The position numbers and the translations under genes were made by a program. Under the pieces are notes generated by a model. The model saw only the letters and a program-made list of their open reading frames with translations. It had not been told where the DNA came from and did no database searches. A stretch of DNA of 50,247 nt from an uncultured Clostridia bacterium (GTDB taxonomy: Bacteria > Bacillota > Clostridia > Oscillospirales > Acutalibacteraceae), in NCBI GenBank assembly GCA_944380885.1, contig CALWIZ010000015.1, forward strand, positions 1 through 50,247, written 5' to 3'. Position 1 is the first letter of the stretch; each line of letters starts with the position of its first letter. Below, piece after piece: positions 41,238-50,247 of this stretch.

Positions 41238-41624
41238 GTGGAAGAGAACAAAAATACCCCTGCCGCAGAGGAAAGCAAGGCCGTTCCCCGCAGAAAGGGC
41301 GGACTGTACGCGAGGGTAAATATGTCGGTCAAAACGGCGAATATCCTTGTTACGGTGCTTATAGCGGCAATGATAATCGTTACGGTATATATAGTGAATC
41401 ATAACGGCTTCACCGTTGAGTTCGATACTGACGGGGGTTCACGAATAGAGAGCGTAAAGGTTATGCATTCGGAGACCGTGCCTGTAACCGAGGAACCCGT
41501 CAAAGAGGGCTTCGTGTTTACCGGCTGGTACACCGACCCCGACTGCACCGAGAGCTTTGACATCGAGGAAGATCCGGTGACGGGCAGTATGACCTTATAC
41601 GCTGGCTGGGAAAAAGAAGAATAA
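41238..41624 (+). CDS. Small membrane protein with InlB B-repeat-like domain
   Basis: A 128-residue protein with an acidic/basic cytosolic N-terminus (about 45 residues), one transmembrane helix (ILVTVLIAAMIIVTVYIVNH) and an external domain. The domain matches the Listeria-Bacteroides (InlB B) repeat pattern: FTVEFDTDGGSRIESVKVMHSETV ... GFVFTGWYTDPDCTESFD ... MTLYAGWEKEE. It starts at GTG 41238 after GGCGGTGA. It is 39 bases after mglC and before the operon terminator, so it is probably the fourth gene of the mgl operon. InlB repeats usually occur in surface proteins; a single copy on a membrane anchor next to a sugar importer is unusual. Function unknown. Confidence 0.75.
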   Translation: MEENKNTPAAEESKAVPRRKGGLYARVNMSVKTANILVTVLIAAMIIVTVYIVNHNGFTVEFDTDGGSRIESVKVMHSETVPVTEEPVKEGFVFTGWYTDPDCTESFDIEEDPVTGSMTLYAGWEKEE

Positions 41625-41630
41625 GCATTA

Positions 41631-41666
41631 TCCGGTCGCCGGAATACTTCCGGCGACCGGATTTTT
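41631..41666 (+). terminator. Terminator of the mgl operon
   Basis: A perfect 12-bp GC-rich stem, TCCGGTCGCCGG with CCGGCGACCGGA, 7-base loop, followed by TTTTT. Confidence 0.92.
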
Positions 41667-41732
41667 ATGCTTTAAAATACGGCGGAAATTTGAATTTTAA
41701 GCAAAAAAATTATAAATTTTGTGATTTTTTTA

Positions 41733-41761
41733 TTGACTGAAAGCCGATTTAGTAGTATTCT
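41733..41761 (+). promoter_or_regulatory. Promoter of gdhA
   Basis: TTGACT (41733-41738), 17 bases and TATTCT (41756-41761), 32 bases before the start codon. Confidence 0.75.
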
Positions 41762-41763
41762 AA

Positions 41764-43143
<1,380 letters not shown>

Positions 43144-43183
43144 GCGGTAATTTGTAATACAGAGTCACTGTAAAAATCGCGGT

Positions 43184-43217
43184 ACGGCGGTGCAAATGAT
43201 TTTGCACCGCCGTTTTT
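43184..43217 (+). terminator. Terminator of gdhA
   Basis: A perfect 13-bp stem, ACGGCGGTGCAAA with TTTGCACCGCCGT, 4-base loop TGAT, followed by TTTT. Confidence 0.92.
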
Positions 43218-43232
43218 GTATTATTATGACTA

Positions 43233-43261
43233 TTTACAAAGGATTTAAAAATTGTTATAAT
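43233..43261 (+). promoter_or_regulatory. Promoter of the dnaD-dnaC-mnmG operon
   Basis: TTTACA (43233-43238), 17 bases and a perfect TATAAT (43256-43261), 28 bases before the start codon. Confidence 0.82.
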
Positions 43262-43289
43262 AAGCATAGTATGAATAAGAGGGAGTATA

Positions 43290-44201
43290 ATGGGATATTA
43301 CATAAATCCGGCGGCATTTTCAGCGGTTTTTACGGTGCCTGCCGAAGTGGCGGACAGGCACTTAAAGCTCGCTAAAGGCGAGCATATCAAGGTGCTGCTT
43401 TATATAATGAGAAATATGTCGTCCGGAATTGACGCTGATTTTATATCTAATGAGTGCGGTATTACGGAGTATGAAGCGAAAGAGGCGCTGCTCTACTGGG
43501 CGGACGCCGGTATTCTTATGCCTGATAATAAACAGCAGTCTGCCGTCGAAAAGATAAAGCCGGCGGCTGTAAAAAAGCAGGCGAAGCCGGCGCGTGGCGA
43601 TGTCGCACGTCGAGGAGCTGAAGACGAAAAAATAAAATATCTTCTTCAGGAAACCCAGATGCGGTTCGGCAGAAATCTTAAAAGCAATGAGACAAGCACG
43701 CTTGTATGGCTTTATGACGATCAGGGAATGGACGTTTCGCTTATACTTATGATAGTGCAGTACGCTGCGGCGCATAATAAGGCGAATATGCGGTTTATTG
43801 AGTCTACCGCCGTTGACTGGCTTGATCGTGGTATAGATACGGTGTCTGCGGCGGACGAGGAACTCAGAAAAATAGCCTTGGGCGAGGAAGCGTGGCGGAT
43901 TGTGAGCGCTGTTTTCGGTCTTGAGCGGAGAAAACCGAGTAAAAAAGAAACTGAGCTGTCGCTTAAATGGATTAACGAATGGAAAATATCAAAGGAAATG
44001 CTTGAGGCAGCGTACGACGCCTGCGTTGACGCGAAATCTAAATTCTCCTTTGCGTATGTCGCTAAAATAATTGAAAGCTGGCATGAAAAGGGATATAAAA
44101 AGCCCGAAGATATTCAAAAACGTACGGGTACAGGCGAGGAGACCGGTTACGCCGCTTATAATCTTGAGCTTTTCGAGGAAATGCTCAACACTAAGGACTG
44201 A
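43290..44201 (+). CDS. DnaD-domain replication initiation protein
   Basis: A 303-residue protein with an N-terminal winged-helix-like region (residues about 25-90, LKLAKGEHIKVLLYIMRNMSS). Then comes a basic linker, and two DnaD/DDBH2-type domains (about 110-185 and 205-275), each ending in the family-like FIEST-AVDWLDRGI and FAYVAKIIESWHEKG segments. DnaD proteins help load the replicative helicase at the origin and at restart sites in Firmicutes. The next gene encodes a DnaC/DnaI-type loader, so the two likely form a loading pathway. The start follows GAGGGAG. Confidence 0.88.
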   Translation: MGYYINPAAFSAVFTVPAEVADRHLKLAKGEHIKVLLYIMRNMSSGIDADFISNECGITEYEAKEALLYWADAGILMPDNKQQSAVEKIKPAAVKKQAKPARGDVARRGAEDEKIKYLLQETQMRFGRNLKSNETSTLVWLYDDQGMDVSLILMIVQYAAAHNKANMRFIESTAVDWLDRGIDTVSAADEELRKIALGEEAWRIVSAVFGLERRKPSKKETELSLKWINEWKISKEMLEAAYDACVDAKSKFSFAYVAKIIESWHEKGYKKPEDIQKRTGTGEETGYAAYNLELFEEMLNTKD

Positions 44202-44214
44202 ACGGGAGAAACAT

Positions 44215-45186
44215 ATGGTTACAAGAGAAGAAACTTACAGCAAGGCGTTCGAGCTTAAAAGAAAGGCGCTCAAAGAAAAGGAGCGCCGCTACAATATGAT
44301 GCTTAACTCCGCGTACTCGGAAAATCCGCGGATAAAGGAGCTTGAAAACGAACAGGCGTCTGTTGGGGCGGAGCTTGTGCTCGCATCACTGTCGGACAGT
44401 GAACGTGCCGCGGCGCTCAGGGAACGTCTTAAGGCAATTACGTCCGAAAAAAAACTGCTGCTTGAAAAGGCGGGGGTAGAGGATATTGTTTACGACTGTC
44501 AGATGTGCAGAGATACAGGCTATGTTTCGGGCAAAATATGCGACTGTGTAAAAAAAGCGGCGGCGGGAATAATGATTGCCGAGCTTTCAAAGGAAATGCC
44601 GATTTTAAGCTCCCGCTTTGATAATTTTGACCTTAAATATTATAAGGATACGGATACTAAGGAAGGCAATCCGCGCCGCAGAATGACAGCTATTTTAAAG
44701 ACCTGTAAAGAGTATGTGATTCATTTTGATCCGCATAAATCGCCTAATCTTCTTTTTATGGGAAGCGCCGGACTCGGTAAGACTCATCTTACCCTCGCAG
44801 TGGTCTCAGGAGTGGCGGAAAAAGGCTTTGTGCCGGTATACGGTTCGGCTGAAAATCTCTTTTCACAGCTTGAAAAGGAGAAATTTTCATCGGAAAACCG
44901 CGGCGCTTACGATATGATGACCGGCTGCGACCTGCTTGTAATAGACGATTTAGGCGCTGAAATGGCAACGTCTTTTTCAAAATCGGCGCTTTACAATCTT
45001 ATAAATACCCGTATGCTGTCAGGAAGACCGACTATTATAAATACAAATCTTTCGATGAAAGAGATAGAAACGCGGTACACCGCGCGTATTTCCTCAAGGC
45101 TTATAGGAAACTATGACGCGTACAGATTTTTAGGCAACGATATAAGACAGCAGAAAGCGATAGAACGCGCAAGGACTAAGGAGTAA
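44215..45186 (+). CDS. DnaC/IstB-type helicase loader ATPase
   Basis: A 323-residue AAA+ ATPase. A coiled-coil N-terminal region and a zinc-binding-like cluster (CQMCRDTGYVSGKICDC, about 98-114) precede the AAA+ core. Walker A is GSAGLGKTHL (about 183-192) and Walker B is DLLVIDDLGAE, with sensor residues in IINTNLS and the Arg finger region TARISSRLIGNY. This matches clostridial DnaC loaders that follow DnaD genes. It starts at ATG 44215 after CGGGAG; a longer in-frame reading overlaps dnaD with no ribosome binding site. It probably delivers the DnaB-type helicase. Confidence 0.9.
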   Translation: MVTREETYSKAFELKRKALKEKERRYNMMLNSAYSENPRIKELENEQASVGAELVLASLSDSERAAALRERLKAITSEKKLLLEKAGVEDIVYDCQMCRDTGYVSGKICDCVKKAAAGIMIAELSKEMPILSSRFDNFDLKYYKDTDTKEGNPRRRMTAILKTCKEYVIHFDPHKSPNLLFMGSAGLGKTHLTLAVVSGVAEKGFVPVYGSAENLFSQLEKEKFSSENRGAYDMMTGCDLLVIDDLGAEMATSFSKSALYNLINTRMLSGRPTIINTNLSMKEIETRYTARISSRLIGNYDAYRFLGNDIRQQKAIERARTKE

Positions 45187-45191
45187 TTTTT

Positions 45192-47060
45192 TTGGATATA
45201 AAAAGGTATGACGCCGGGAAATACGATGTAGCGGTTATAGGGGGCGGACACGCCGGTATAGAGGCGGCGCTCGCCGCGGCGAGGCTGGGGTGCAGCGCAA
45301 TAATGTTTACGATAAGCGCCGACTGGATAGGCAATATGCCCTGCAATCCGTCGATAGGCGGTACTGCAAAGGGTCATCTTGTAAGGGAACTTGACGCGCT
45401 CGGCGGCGAAATGGGTAAAGCGGCGGACAAAAATACGCTTCAGAGCCGTATGCTGAATTTAGGCAAAGGACCGGCGGTGCATTCACTCCGCGCGCAGATA
45501 GACAGAAGGGCGTACAGCGGATATATGAAGCACGCGGTAGAGCTGCAAAAGGGGCTTGATGTAAAGCAGTGCGAGATAACCGACCTTTACATGGAAAACG
45601 GGGTATGGCACTGTATATCGAAGCTGGGAGCGGATTTTACCTGTAAAAGCGTGGTAATAGCGACCGGAACATTTTTGGGCGGCAGAGTGTATGTGGGCGA
45701 GGTAAACTACCCTTCGGGACCTGACGGGAATTTTCCGGCGACCGAACTTGCGGCTTCCCTTAAAAAACTCGGACTGCCGCTAAGACGCTTTAAAACAGGC
45801 ACTCCGGCGCGCGTCGCGAGAGACAGTATAGATTTTTCACAGCTTGAAGTGCAGGAGGGCGACAGCCGGGTAGTACCGTTCAGCTTTTCGACCGAGGTGC
45901 CGCCTGAAAACAAGGTGGTCTGCCATATTTCCTACACAAACGATGAAACAAAGCGGGTAATCTTAGAAAATATAGACCGTTCGCCGCTTTACGCCGGTGT
46001 AATAGAAGGAGTGGGACCGCGCTACTGCCCGAGCATAGAGGATAAAATCGTCCGCTTTTCGGATAAGAAGCGCCATCAGTTCTTTATTGAGCCTTGCGGA
46101 GAAAATACAGAGGAAATGTATTTGCAGGGGCTTTCGTCCTCATTGCCTGAGGAGGTTCAGATACAGCTTTACAAAACGATAGACTGCCTTAAAAATTTAA
46201 AGATAATACGCAACGCCTACGCGATAGAGTACGACTGCGTAGACCCCGCCGCTATGTACGCCACACTTGAGATGAAGGACTTTCCGGGACTTTACGGAGC
46301 CGGTCAGTTCAACGGCTCGTCGGGCTATGAGGAGGCGGCGGCGCAGGGGCTTGTGGCAGGCATAAACGCCGCTCTCAAGGTTCAGGGCAGGGAACCGCTT
46401 ATACTTTCCCGCGCGTCATCGTATATAGGCACGCTGATAGATGACCTTGTGACAAAAGGCTGCTCCGACCCGTACCGTATGATGACCTCAAGAAGCGAGT
46501 ACCGTCTGCTTTTAAGGCAGGACAACGCCGATGAAAGACTTATGCCGACAGGCTACAAACTGGGACTTATAGACGAAAAAACCTATTCACGTTTTCTTGA
46601 ACGTAAAGAGCTTAAGGAAAAGGAAATAGAACGGCTTAAAAATTCATTTATAGGACCTTCAGACGGGCTTAACCGTCTGCTTGAGGAGGCGGGAACAGCG
46701 CCTATGACCACGGGTATGAGACTGTCCGACCTTGTAAAGCGTCCGCAGCTTTCCTATGATATGCTGGCTCCCTTTGATAAAGAACGCCCCGAGCTTCCTT
46801 ACAGCGTAAAGGAAAAGGTGGAAACCGAAATAAAGTACGAGGGATATATTTTACGTCAGCAGGCGCAGGTAAACGAAATGCTGCGGCTTGAGGGCAAAAA
46901 AATACCGGAGGATACGGATTATTCAAAAATTTACGGACTCAGGCTTGAGGCAGCCGAAAAGCTATCAAAAATAAGGCCTGCAAATATCGGTCAGGCTTCG
47001 AGAATCTCAGGAGTCAGTCCGGCGGACGTTTCGGTGTTGCTTATTTATCTTTCAAAGTAA
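45192..47060 (+). CDS. mnmG: tRNA uridine-5-carboxymethylaminomethyl modification enzyme MnmG (GidA)
   Basis: A 622-residue FAD protein, normal MnmG length. With MnmE it modifies wobble uridine 34 of several tRNAs. The FAD motif is DVAVIGGGHAGIEAALAAARLG (residues 11-32). PCNPSIGGTAKGHLVRELDALGGEMG, LRRFKTGTPAR, YCPSIEDKIVRF, QLFNG-type GAGQFNGSSGYEEAAAQG and TSRSEYRLLLRQDNADERL are all family blocks. The start appears to be TTG at 45192, eight bases after AAGGAG; no ATG or GTG lies before the FAD motif, so a TTG start is likely. It follows the dnaC-like gene after 5 bases. Confidence 0.96.
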   Translation: MDIKRYDAGKYDVAVIGGGHAGIEAALAAARLGCSAIMFTISADWIGNMPCNPSIGGTAKGHLVRELDALGGEMGKAADKNTLQSRMLNLGKGPAVHSLRAQIDRRAYSGYMKHAVELQKGLDVKQCEITDLYMENGVWHCISKLGADFTCKSVVIATGTFLGGRVYVGEVNYPSGPDGNFPATELAASLKKLGLPLRRFKTGTPARVARDSIDFSQLEVQEGDSRVVPFSFSTEVPPENKVVCHISYTNDETKRVILENIDRSPLYAGVIEGVGPRYCPSIEDKIVRFSDKKRHQFFIEPCGENTEEMYLQGLSSSLPEEVQIQLYKTIDCLKNLKIIRNAYAIEYDCVDPAAMYATLEMKDFPGLYGAGQFNGSSGYEEAAAQGLVAGINAALKVQGREPLILSRASSYIGTLIDDLVTKGCSDPYRMMTSRSEYRLLLRQDNADERLMPTGYKLGLIDEKTYSRFLERKELKEKEIERLKNSFIGPSDGLNRLLEEAGTAPMTTGMRLSDLVKRPQLSYDMLAPFDKERPELPYSVKEKVETEIKYEGYILRQQAQVNEMLRLEGKKIPEDTDYSKIYGLRLEAAEKLSKIRPANIGQASRISGVSPADVSVLLIYLSK

Positions 47061-47061
47061 T

Positions 47062-47108
47062 AAACTGCCTTTTTTACGGGAAGAATATTCCTGTTTGAAA
47101 GGCGGTTT
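47062..47108 (+). promoter_or_regulatory. Hairpin that sequesters the spoVAF ribosome binding site
   Basis: An outer 11-bp stem (47062-47072 with 47098-47108, one G-U) and an inner 7-bp stem (47076-47082 with 47088-47094) with loop GAATA form one extended hairpin. The putative ribosome binding site AAAGGCGG (47098-47105) is entirely paired. It may act as a translational switch or as a terminator of mnmG; the T tail is short. Confidence 0.6.
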
Positions 47109-47112
47109 TATT

Positions 47113-48504
47113 ATGTTCTACGATGAATGGATAAAAGAAATAGATAAAGGTCTTATGCCGGAAAAAAGCTTTGATATTATTAAAAGAGAGCTTGAAATAG
47201 GCGGAAGACGGGCGACGCTTTATTTTATAGACGGCTTTATAAAGGACGAGGTATACGAAAAAATACTTGAGTTTCTTTATTCGCAGACTCCCGAGGATAT
47301 TTCAGGTATAAAGGATATGAAAGATTTTTCGCGTCTTAAAATGCCTTATGTTGAGGTGCAGTGTTCTTATGACATAGAGTTTGTCAAAACGGCTGTTTTG
47401 TCGGGTCCATCGGTGCTTTTGATAGAGGGTATAAACGGCGCGCTTATTGCCGATACAAGGACATATCCGGCGCGCAGCATAGAGGAGCCGCAGAAGGATA
47501 AGTCGCTGCGCGGCTCAAGGGACGGTTTTGTCGAAACCCTTGTTATGAACACCGCTATGATACGCCGCAGAATACGCGACAGCCGGCTTCGTATGGAATA
47601 TATGCAGATAGGCAGCGATACAAAGCTCGATATTGCGCTCGCGTATCTTGACGGCGTTGCCGACGGCAGTGTGCTTGAGACCGTCCGCAAAAAGCTGAAA
47701 GGGCTTGATATCAGGGGCATATCGATGACCCAACAGGCGATAGCGGAAAAGCCCCAGAAAACGGCGTTTTTCAATCCTTTTCCGAAATTCAAAACGACCG
47801 AACGCCCCGATTATGCTTCTGGTTGTATTTTTGACGGCAGAATAGTGCTTATTATGGATAACTCGCCGTCGGTTATGATAATACCCATTTCGTTAAGCGA
47901 CTTTTTCAGAGAGACCGACGATTACTACTTTCTGCCGGTTGTGGCAAGCTATACCCGTATAATCCGGCTGATAGTGTCGCTTGCGAATATCTTTGCGACG
48001 CCGCTGTATCTGCTGTTTGCGAAATTTCCGGATTATCTGCCCGAAAGTCTTAAATTTATACTGCCTGAAAAGACGGGGGATATGCCGCTTTTTTTACAGC
48101 TTCTGCTGCTTGAGCTTCTGGTGGACGGGCTAAGGCTCGCGTCGCTCAATACTCCCGATGTGCTATCGAATCCTCTCGGTATAGTGGGCGGCCTGCTGCT
48201 TTCGGAATTTGCGATAAACGCCGGCTGGTTTGTGCCTGAAACCGTTTTGCTTACGGCGTTTATAACAATAGCGGGATTTTCTCTGCCGAGCTTTGAAATG
48301 GGATATGCTATGAAGTTTGAACGCCTTCTTCTGCTTGTTTTAACACAGCTTTTCGGAATATGGGGCATAGCGGGCGGCGCAGTTCTGATTTTTATATGTA
48401 TGCTGAATATTAAAACCCTGTCAGGCAGAAATTACCTTTATCCTCTCGTGCCGTTTGATTTAAAAGCCTTTACCGAGCTCTTTATCAGATATCCCGCAAA
48501 ATAA
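47113..48504 (+). CDS. spoVAF: Spore membrane protein of the GerA/SpoVAF family
   Basis: A 463-residue protein. The N-terminal soluble half has the GerA-type pattern (LSGPSVLLIEGINGALIADTRTYPARSIEEPQKDKSLRGSRDGFVETLVMNTAMIRRRIRD). The C-terminal half has about five to six transmembrane helices, with PEKTGDMPLFLQLLLLELLVDGLRLASLNTPDVLSNPLGIVGGLLLSEFAINAGWF. SpoVAF and its GerAA paralogues sit in the inner membrane of spores and take part in the germination response. SpoVAF is preferred over GerAA because of the sequence type and the lack of gerB/gerC neighbours, but this is not certain. It shows the organism is, or descends from, a spore former. Confidence 0.82.
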   Translation: MFYDEWIKEIDKGLMPEKSFDIIKRELEIGGRRATLYFIDGFIKDEVYEKILEFLYSQTPEDISGIKDMKDFSRLKMPYVEVQCSYDIEFVKTAVLSGPSVLLIEGINGALIADTRTYPARSIEEPQKDKSLRGSRDGFVETLVMNTAMIRRRIRDSRLRMEYMQIGSDTKLDIALAYLDGVADGSVLETVRKKLKGLDIRGISMTQQAIAEKPQKTAFFNPFPKFKTTERPDYASGCIFDGRIVLIMDNSPSVMIIPISLSDFFRETDDYYFLPVVASYTRIIRLIVSLANIFATPLYLLFAKFPDYLPESLKFILPEKTGDMPLFLQLLLLELLVDGLRLASLNTPDVLSNPLGIVGGLLLSEFAINAGWFVPETVLLTAFITIAGFSLPSFEMGYAMKFERLLLLVLTQLFGIWGIAGGAVLIFICMLNIKTLSGRNYLYPLVPFDLKAFTELFIRYPAK

Positions 48505-48573
48505 AAATAACAAATTTTTGTCATTTTTTTGTTTTTTATGCGTTTTTATTTACCGAAAATTCATATATTTGAA

Positions 48574-48602
48574 TTACAGATGCAACAAAACAGGAATATA
48601 AT
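48574..48602 (+). promoter_or_regulatory. Promoter of the htrA-like gene
   Basis: TTACAG (48574-48579), 17 bases and a perfect TATAAT (48597-48602), 27 bases before the start codon. Confidence 0.65.
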
Positions 48603-48629
48603 AAGGACAAACAGAAGGAGGAACGTTTT

Positions 48630-50135
48630 ATGGACGATTTTGATAGAAAAACAAACGGCGAACTTAACGGGTTCGATTCGGTAAATGAAAACGAAACACA
48701 GGAGAACGGATATACCGTAACGCCTGACGGTGGTTTTTATACAAAAAGCCGCGAGGATATAATTCAGGATGAGGCGGTAAACAGCACGGCATATACAGCT
48801 GTTCCCGAAAATAACGGGCAGCAGCAGGAACCGTCTAAAGAACAGCCGCAGCAGGATAATCAGCATACAAAAAACAGCTTTTTCCCGAACGGTGAGTATT
48901 CGGCTTATTCAAATCAGTACTCCGCAAATCAGTACGGTGCCTATCAGAGTCAGAATACTCCGCCCATTTACGGATACAAGCCGCCTAAGGCTAAAAAGCC
49001 GAAACAGCAGCGTACTAAAAAGTACGGTGCCGGTATTGTCGCTCTTGCGGCACTGCTGGCAGCGGTCATAGGCGCGGCAAGCGGCATTGCTGCGGTTAAA
49101 TTTACATCGAACAAAAATACATCGTCGCTTACACCGTCAACCGTGTCGGGCAGTAATGTCAATATAAATATAGACGAAACGGTTGAATCGGTAGTTGAGG
49201 CGGTAGCGCAAAAAGTTACACCGAGTGTTGTGGGAATAAGAACTACTACGTCTGTAATGAGCTTTTTCGGCGGCAGCAGCGAGGCTACAGGTGAGGGAAG
49301 CGGTGTTGTATATTCTTCGGACGGGTATATTATCACCAATTATCACGTTGTTTCGGACGCGGTTTCAAACAAGTCAGCCTCAAAAATAGAAGTTTTTATT
49401 GATTCTCTTGATTCCGACCCCTATTCTGCTACGGTCGTAGGATATAACATAGCGTCAGACCTTGCCGTTATAAAAATTGACGCTACCGGTCTTACAGCCG
49501 TTGAGTTTGCCGATTCGTCGGATCTTAAAGTAGGTCAGTATGTTATAACCGTCGGAAACCCCGGAGGTCTTGAGTTTATGGACAGCGTGACCTACGGTGT
49601 TATAAGCGGACTTAACCGTGTTGTATCAACAAGCTCTGACGTAAAGCTTATACAGACCGACGCGGCTATAAACCCCGGCAATTCAGGCGGCGCGCTTGTC
49701 AACACAAAGGGTCAGCTTGTCGGAATAAACAGCTCTAAAATCGTTTCAGAGGAATATGAGGGAATGGGCTTTGCCATTCCGTCCAATACCGTGGCTGAAA
49801 TATGCAAAAAGATTATAGAAAAAGAAAACGACCCTGAACCGTATGTCGGAATAACAATAAGCGAAAAGTATACTTCAGAAGTACTTAAATATTACGGATA
49901 TCCTACCGGGGCGGTAGTCCTCAGCGTAGCGGAAGGCAGCCCTGCTGAAAATGCCGGACTTGCCAAAGGTGATATAATAACTGAGTTTGCGGGAACGCAG
50001 ATAACAGAGTATACAGTGCTTGAGGATATGATTGAGGAATGCACGCCCGGAGAACAGGTAAACGTAAAGATTTACAGAAGCGGACGCTATTACACAACAA
50101 CTATAACGGTAGGTTCGAACAATTCGGTTAGCTGA
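48630..50135 (+). CDS. HtrA/DegP-type membrane-anchored serine protease
   Basis: A 501-residue protein. The long N-terminal cytosolic tail (about 130 residues) is rich in Gln, Asn, Tyr and Ser. One transmembrane helix (about 131-158) follows, then a trypsin-like domain with catalytic His239 (TNYHVV), Asp277 (ASDLAVI) and Ser352 (NPGNSGGAL). A C-terminal PDZ domain (about 410-495, GAVVLSVAEGSPAENAGLAKGDIITEFAG) completes it. HtrA enzymes degrade or refold damaged exported proteins outside the membrane. Start follows GGAGG. It has its own promoter and terminator-like hairpin. Confidence 0.94.
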   Translation: MDDFDRKTNGELNGFDSVNENETQENGYTVTPDGGFYTKSREDIIQDEAVNSTAYTAVPENNGQQQEPSKEQPQQDNQHTKNSFFPNGEYSAYSNQYSANQYGAYQSQNTPPIYGYKPPKAKKPKQQRTKKYGAGIVALAALLAAVIGAASGIAAVKFTSNKNTSSLTPSTVSGSNVNINIDETVESVVEAVAQKVTPSVVGIRTTTSVMSFFGGSSEATGEGSGVVYSSDGYIITNYHVVSDAVSNKSASKIEVFIDSLDSDPYSATVVGYNIASDLAVIKIDATGLTAVEFADSSDLKVGQYVITVGNPGGLEFMDSVTYGVISGLNRVVSTSSDVKLIQTDAAINPGNSGGALVNTKGQLVGINSSKIVSEEYEGMGFAIPSNTVAEICKKIIEKENDPEPYVGITISEKYTSEVLKYYGYPTGAVVLSVAEGSPAENAGLAKGDIITEFAGTQITEYTVLEDMIEECTPGEQVNVKIYRSGRYYTTTITVGSNNSVS

Positions 50136-50140
50136 TAAAA

Positions 50141-50169
50141 AACGGACTCTGCATTTTGCAGAGTCCGTT
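50141..50169 (+). terminator. Hairpin after the htrA-like gene
   Basis: A perfect 13-bp stem (50141-50153 with 50157-50169, AACGGACTCTGCA with TGCAGAGTCCGTT) has a 3-base loop. There is no T run on the plus side, but A5 precedes it, so it is better as a minus-strand terminator; it may act for both sides. Confidence 0.6.
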
Positions 50170-50181
50170 CCAGTCTGTCGA

Positions 50182-50215
50182 ATAACCCCAAATCTCAAGC
50201 GAGGTTTGGGGTTAT
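50182..50215. repeat. Second hairpin at the window end
   Basis: A 15-bp stem with one wobble, arms ATAACCCCAAATCTC (50182-50196) and GAGGTTTGGGGTTAT (50201-50215), loop AAGC. It may be a terminator of an adjacent gene or a dispersed repeat. The rest of the window, to 50247, is AT-rich with no gene seen. Confidence 0.5.
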
Positions 50216-50247
50216 GAATTTTAATTTATGGAAATTCAAGCAAAAAC

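Overview
The window looks like a chromosomal segment of an anaerobic, spore-forming Clostridia-type Firmicute, probably a gut Oscillospirales or Ruminococcaceae relative. The support is consensus TTGACA/TATAAT promoters with 17-base spacers, strong purine-rich ribosome binding sites, the Firmicute order rimP-nusA-ylxR-ylxQ-infB-rbfA-nrnA-truB-ribF, a GerA/SpoVAF-type spore membrane protein, a DnaD-domain protein next to a DnaC-type loader, and YhaO/YhaN homologues. The genus cannot be fixed from sequence alone. No CRISPR array, rRNA, phage or insertion sequence was seen.

Layout. Positions 1-2210 form an AT-rich accessory patch: the tail of a membrane protein, a small zinc-ribbon protein, a lipoprotein gene broken by a one-base frameshift, a small membrane protein and a palindromic AT-rich repeat. 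Five tRNA genes (Val, Asp, Phe, Gly, Cys; minus strand, 2252-2694) follow. They are read from a consensus promoter overlapping the end of hslO, and a terminator separates Gly from Cys. Next come hslO with a methyltransferase, a YhaO/YhaN nuclease-ATPase pair, a MATE exporter, and rpsO-pnp with two structured leaders (a possible S15 pseudoknot and a roughly 26-bp duplex before pnp). An AraC regulator then diverges from a GH109-like oxidoreductase, followed by the poorly understood GGGtGRT protein with its IscU-like partner.

The core translation operon runs from 16816 to 24740, followed by an MscS channel and an SGNH hydrolase. A ZIP metal transporter diverges from a DUF134-NifX fusion protein. 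Positions 28031-33766 hold a five-gene redox cluster: an Old Yellow Enzyme-type reductase, a short-chain dehydrogenase, a fumarate-reductase-like flavoprotein, a TIM-barrel isomerase and a hydroxyacid dehydrogenase. A divergent AraC regulator lies beside it. This is the best candidate in the window for an uncharacterised pathway. Beyond it are a clan-D-like glycoside hydrolase, an MgtC-family protein and a galactose-type ABC transporter operon (mglBAC plus a small repeat-domain membrane protein). Then come glutamate dehydrogenase, a DnaD-dnaC-mnmG-spoVAF run, and an HtrA-type membrane protease.

How the genes work together. The 16.8-24.7 kb block supplies translation initiation, rRNA and tRNA maturation and flavin cofactors. 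The flavin cofactors (FMN, FAD) are those that OYE-type and fumarate-reductase-like enzymes in the redox cluster use. The sugar transporter, glycoside hydrolase, GH109-like enzyme and AraC regulators together suggest an organism that imports and processes diverse dietary or host glycosides. All functional assignments rest on motifs visible in the translated sequence; no database search was run.
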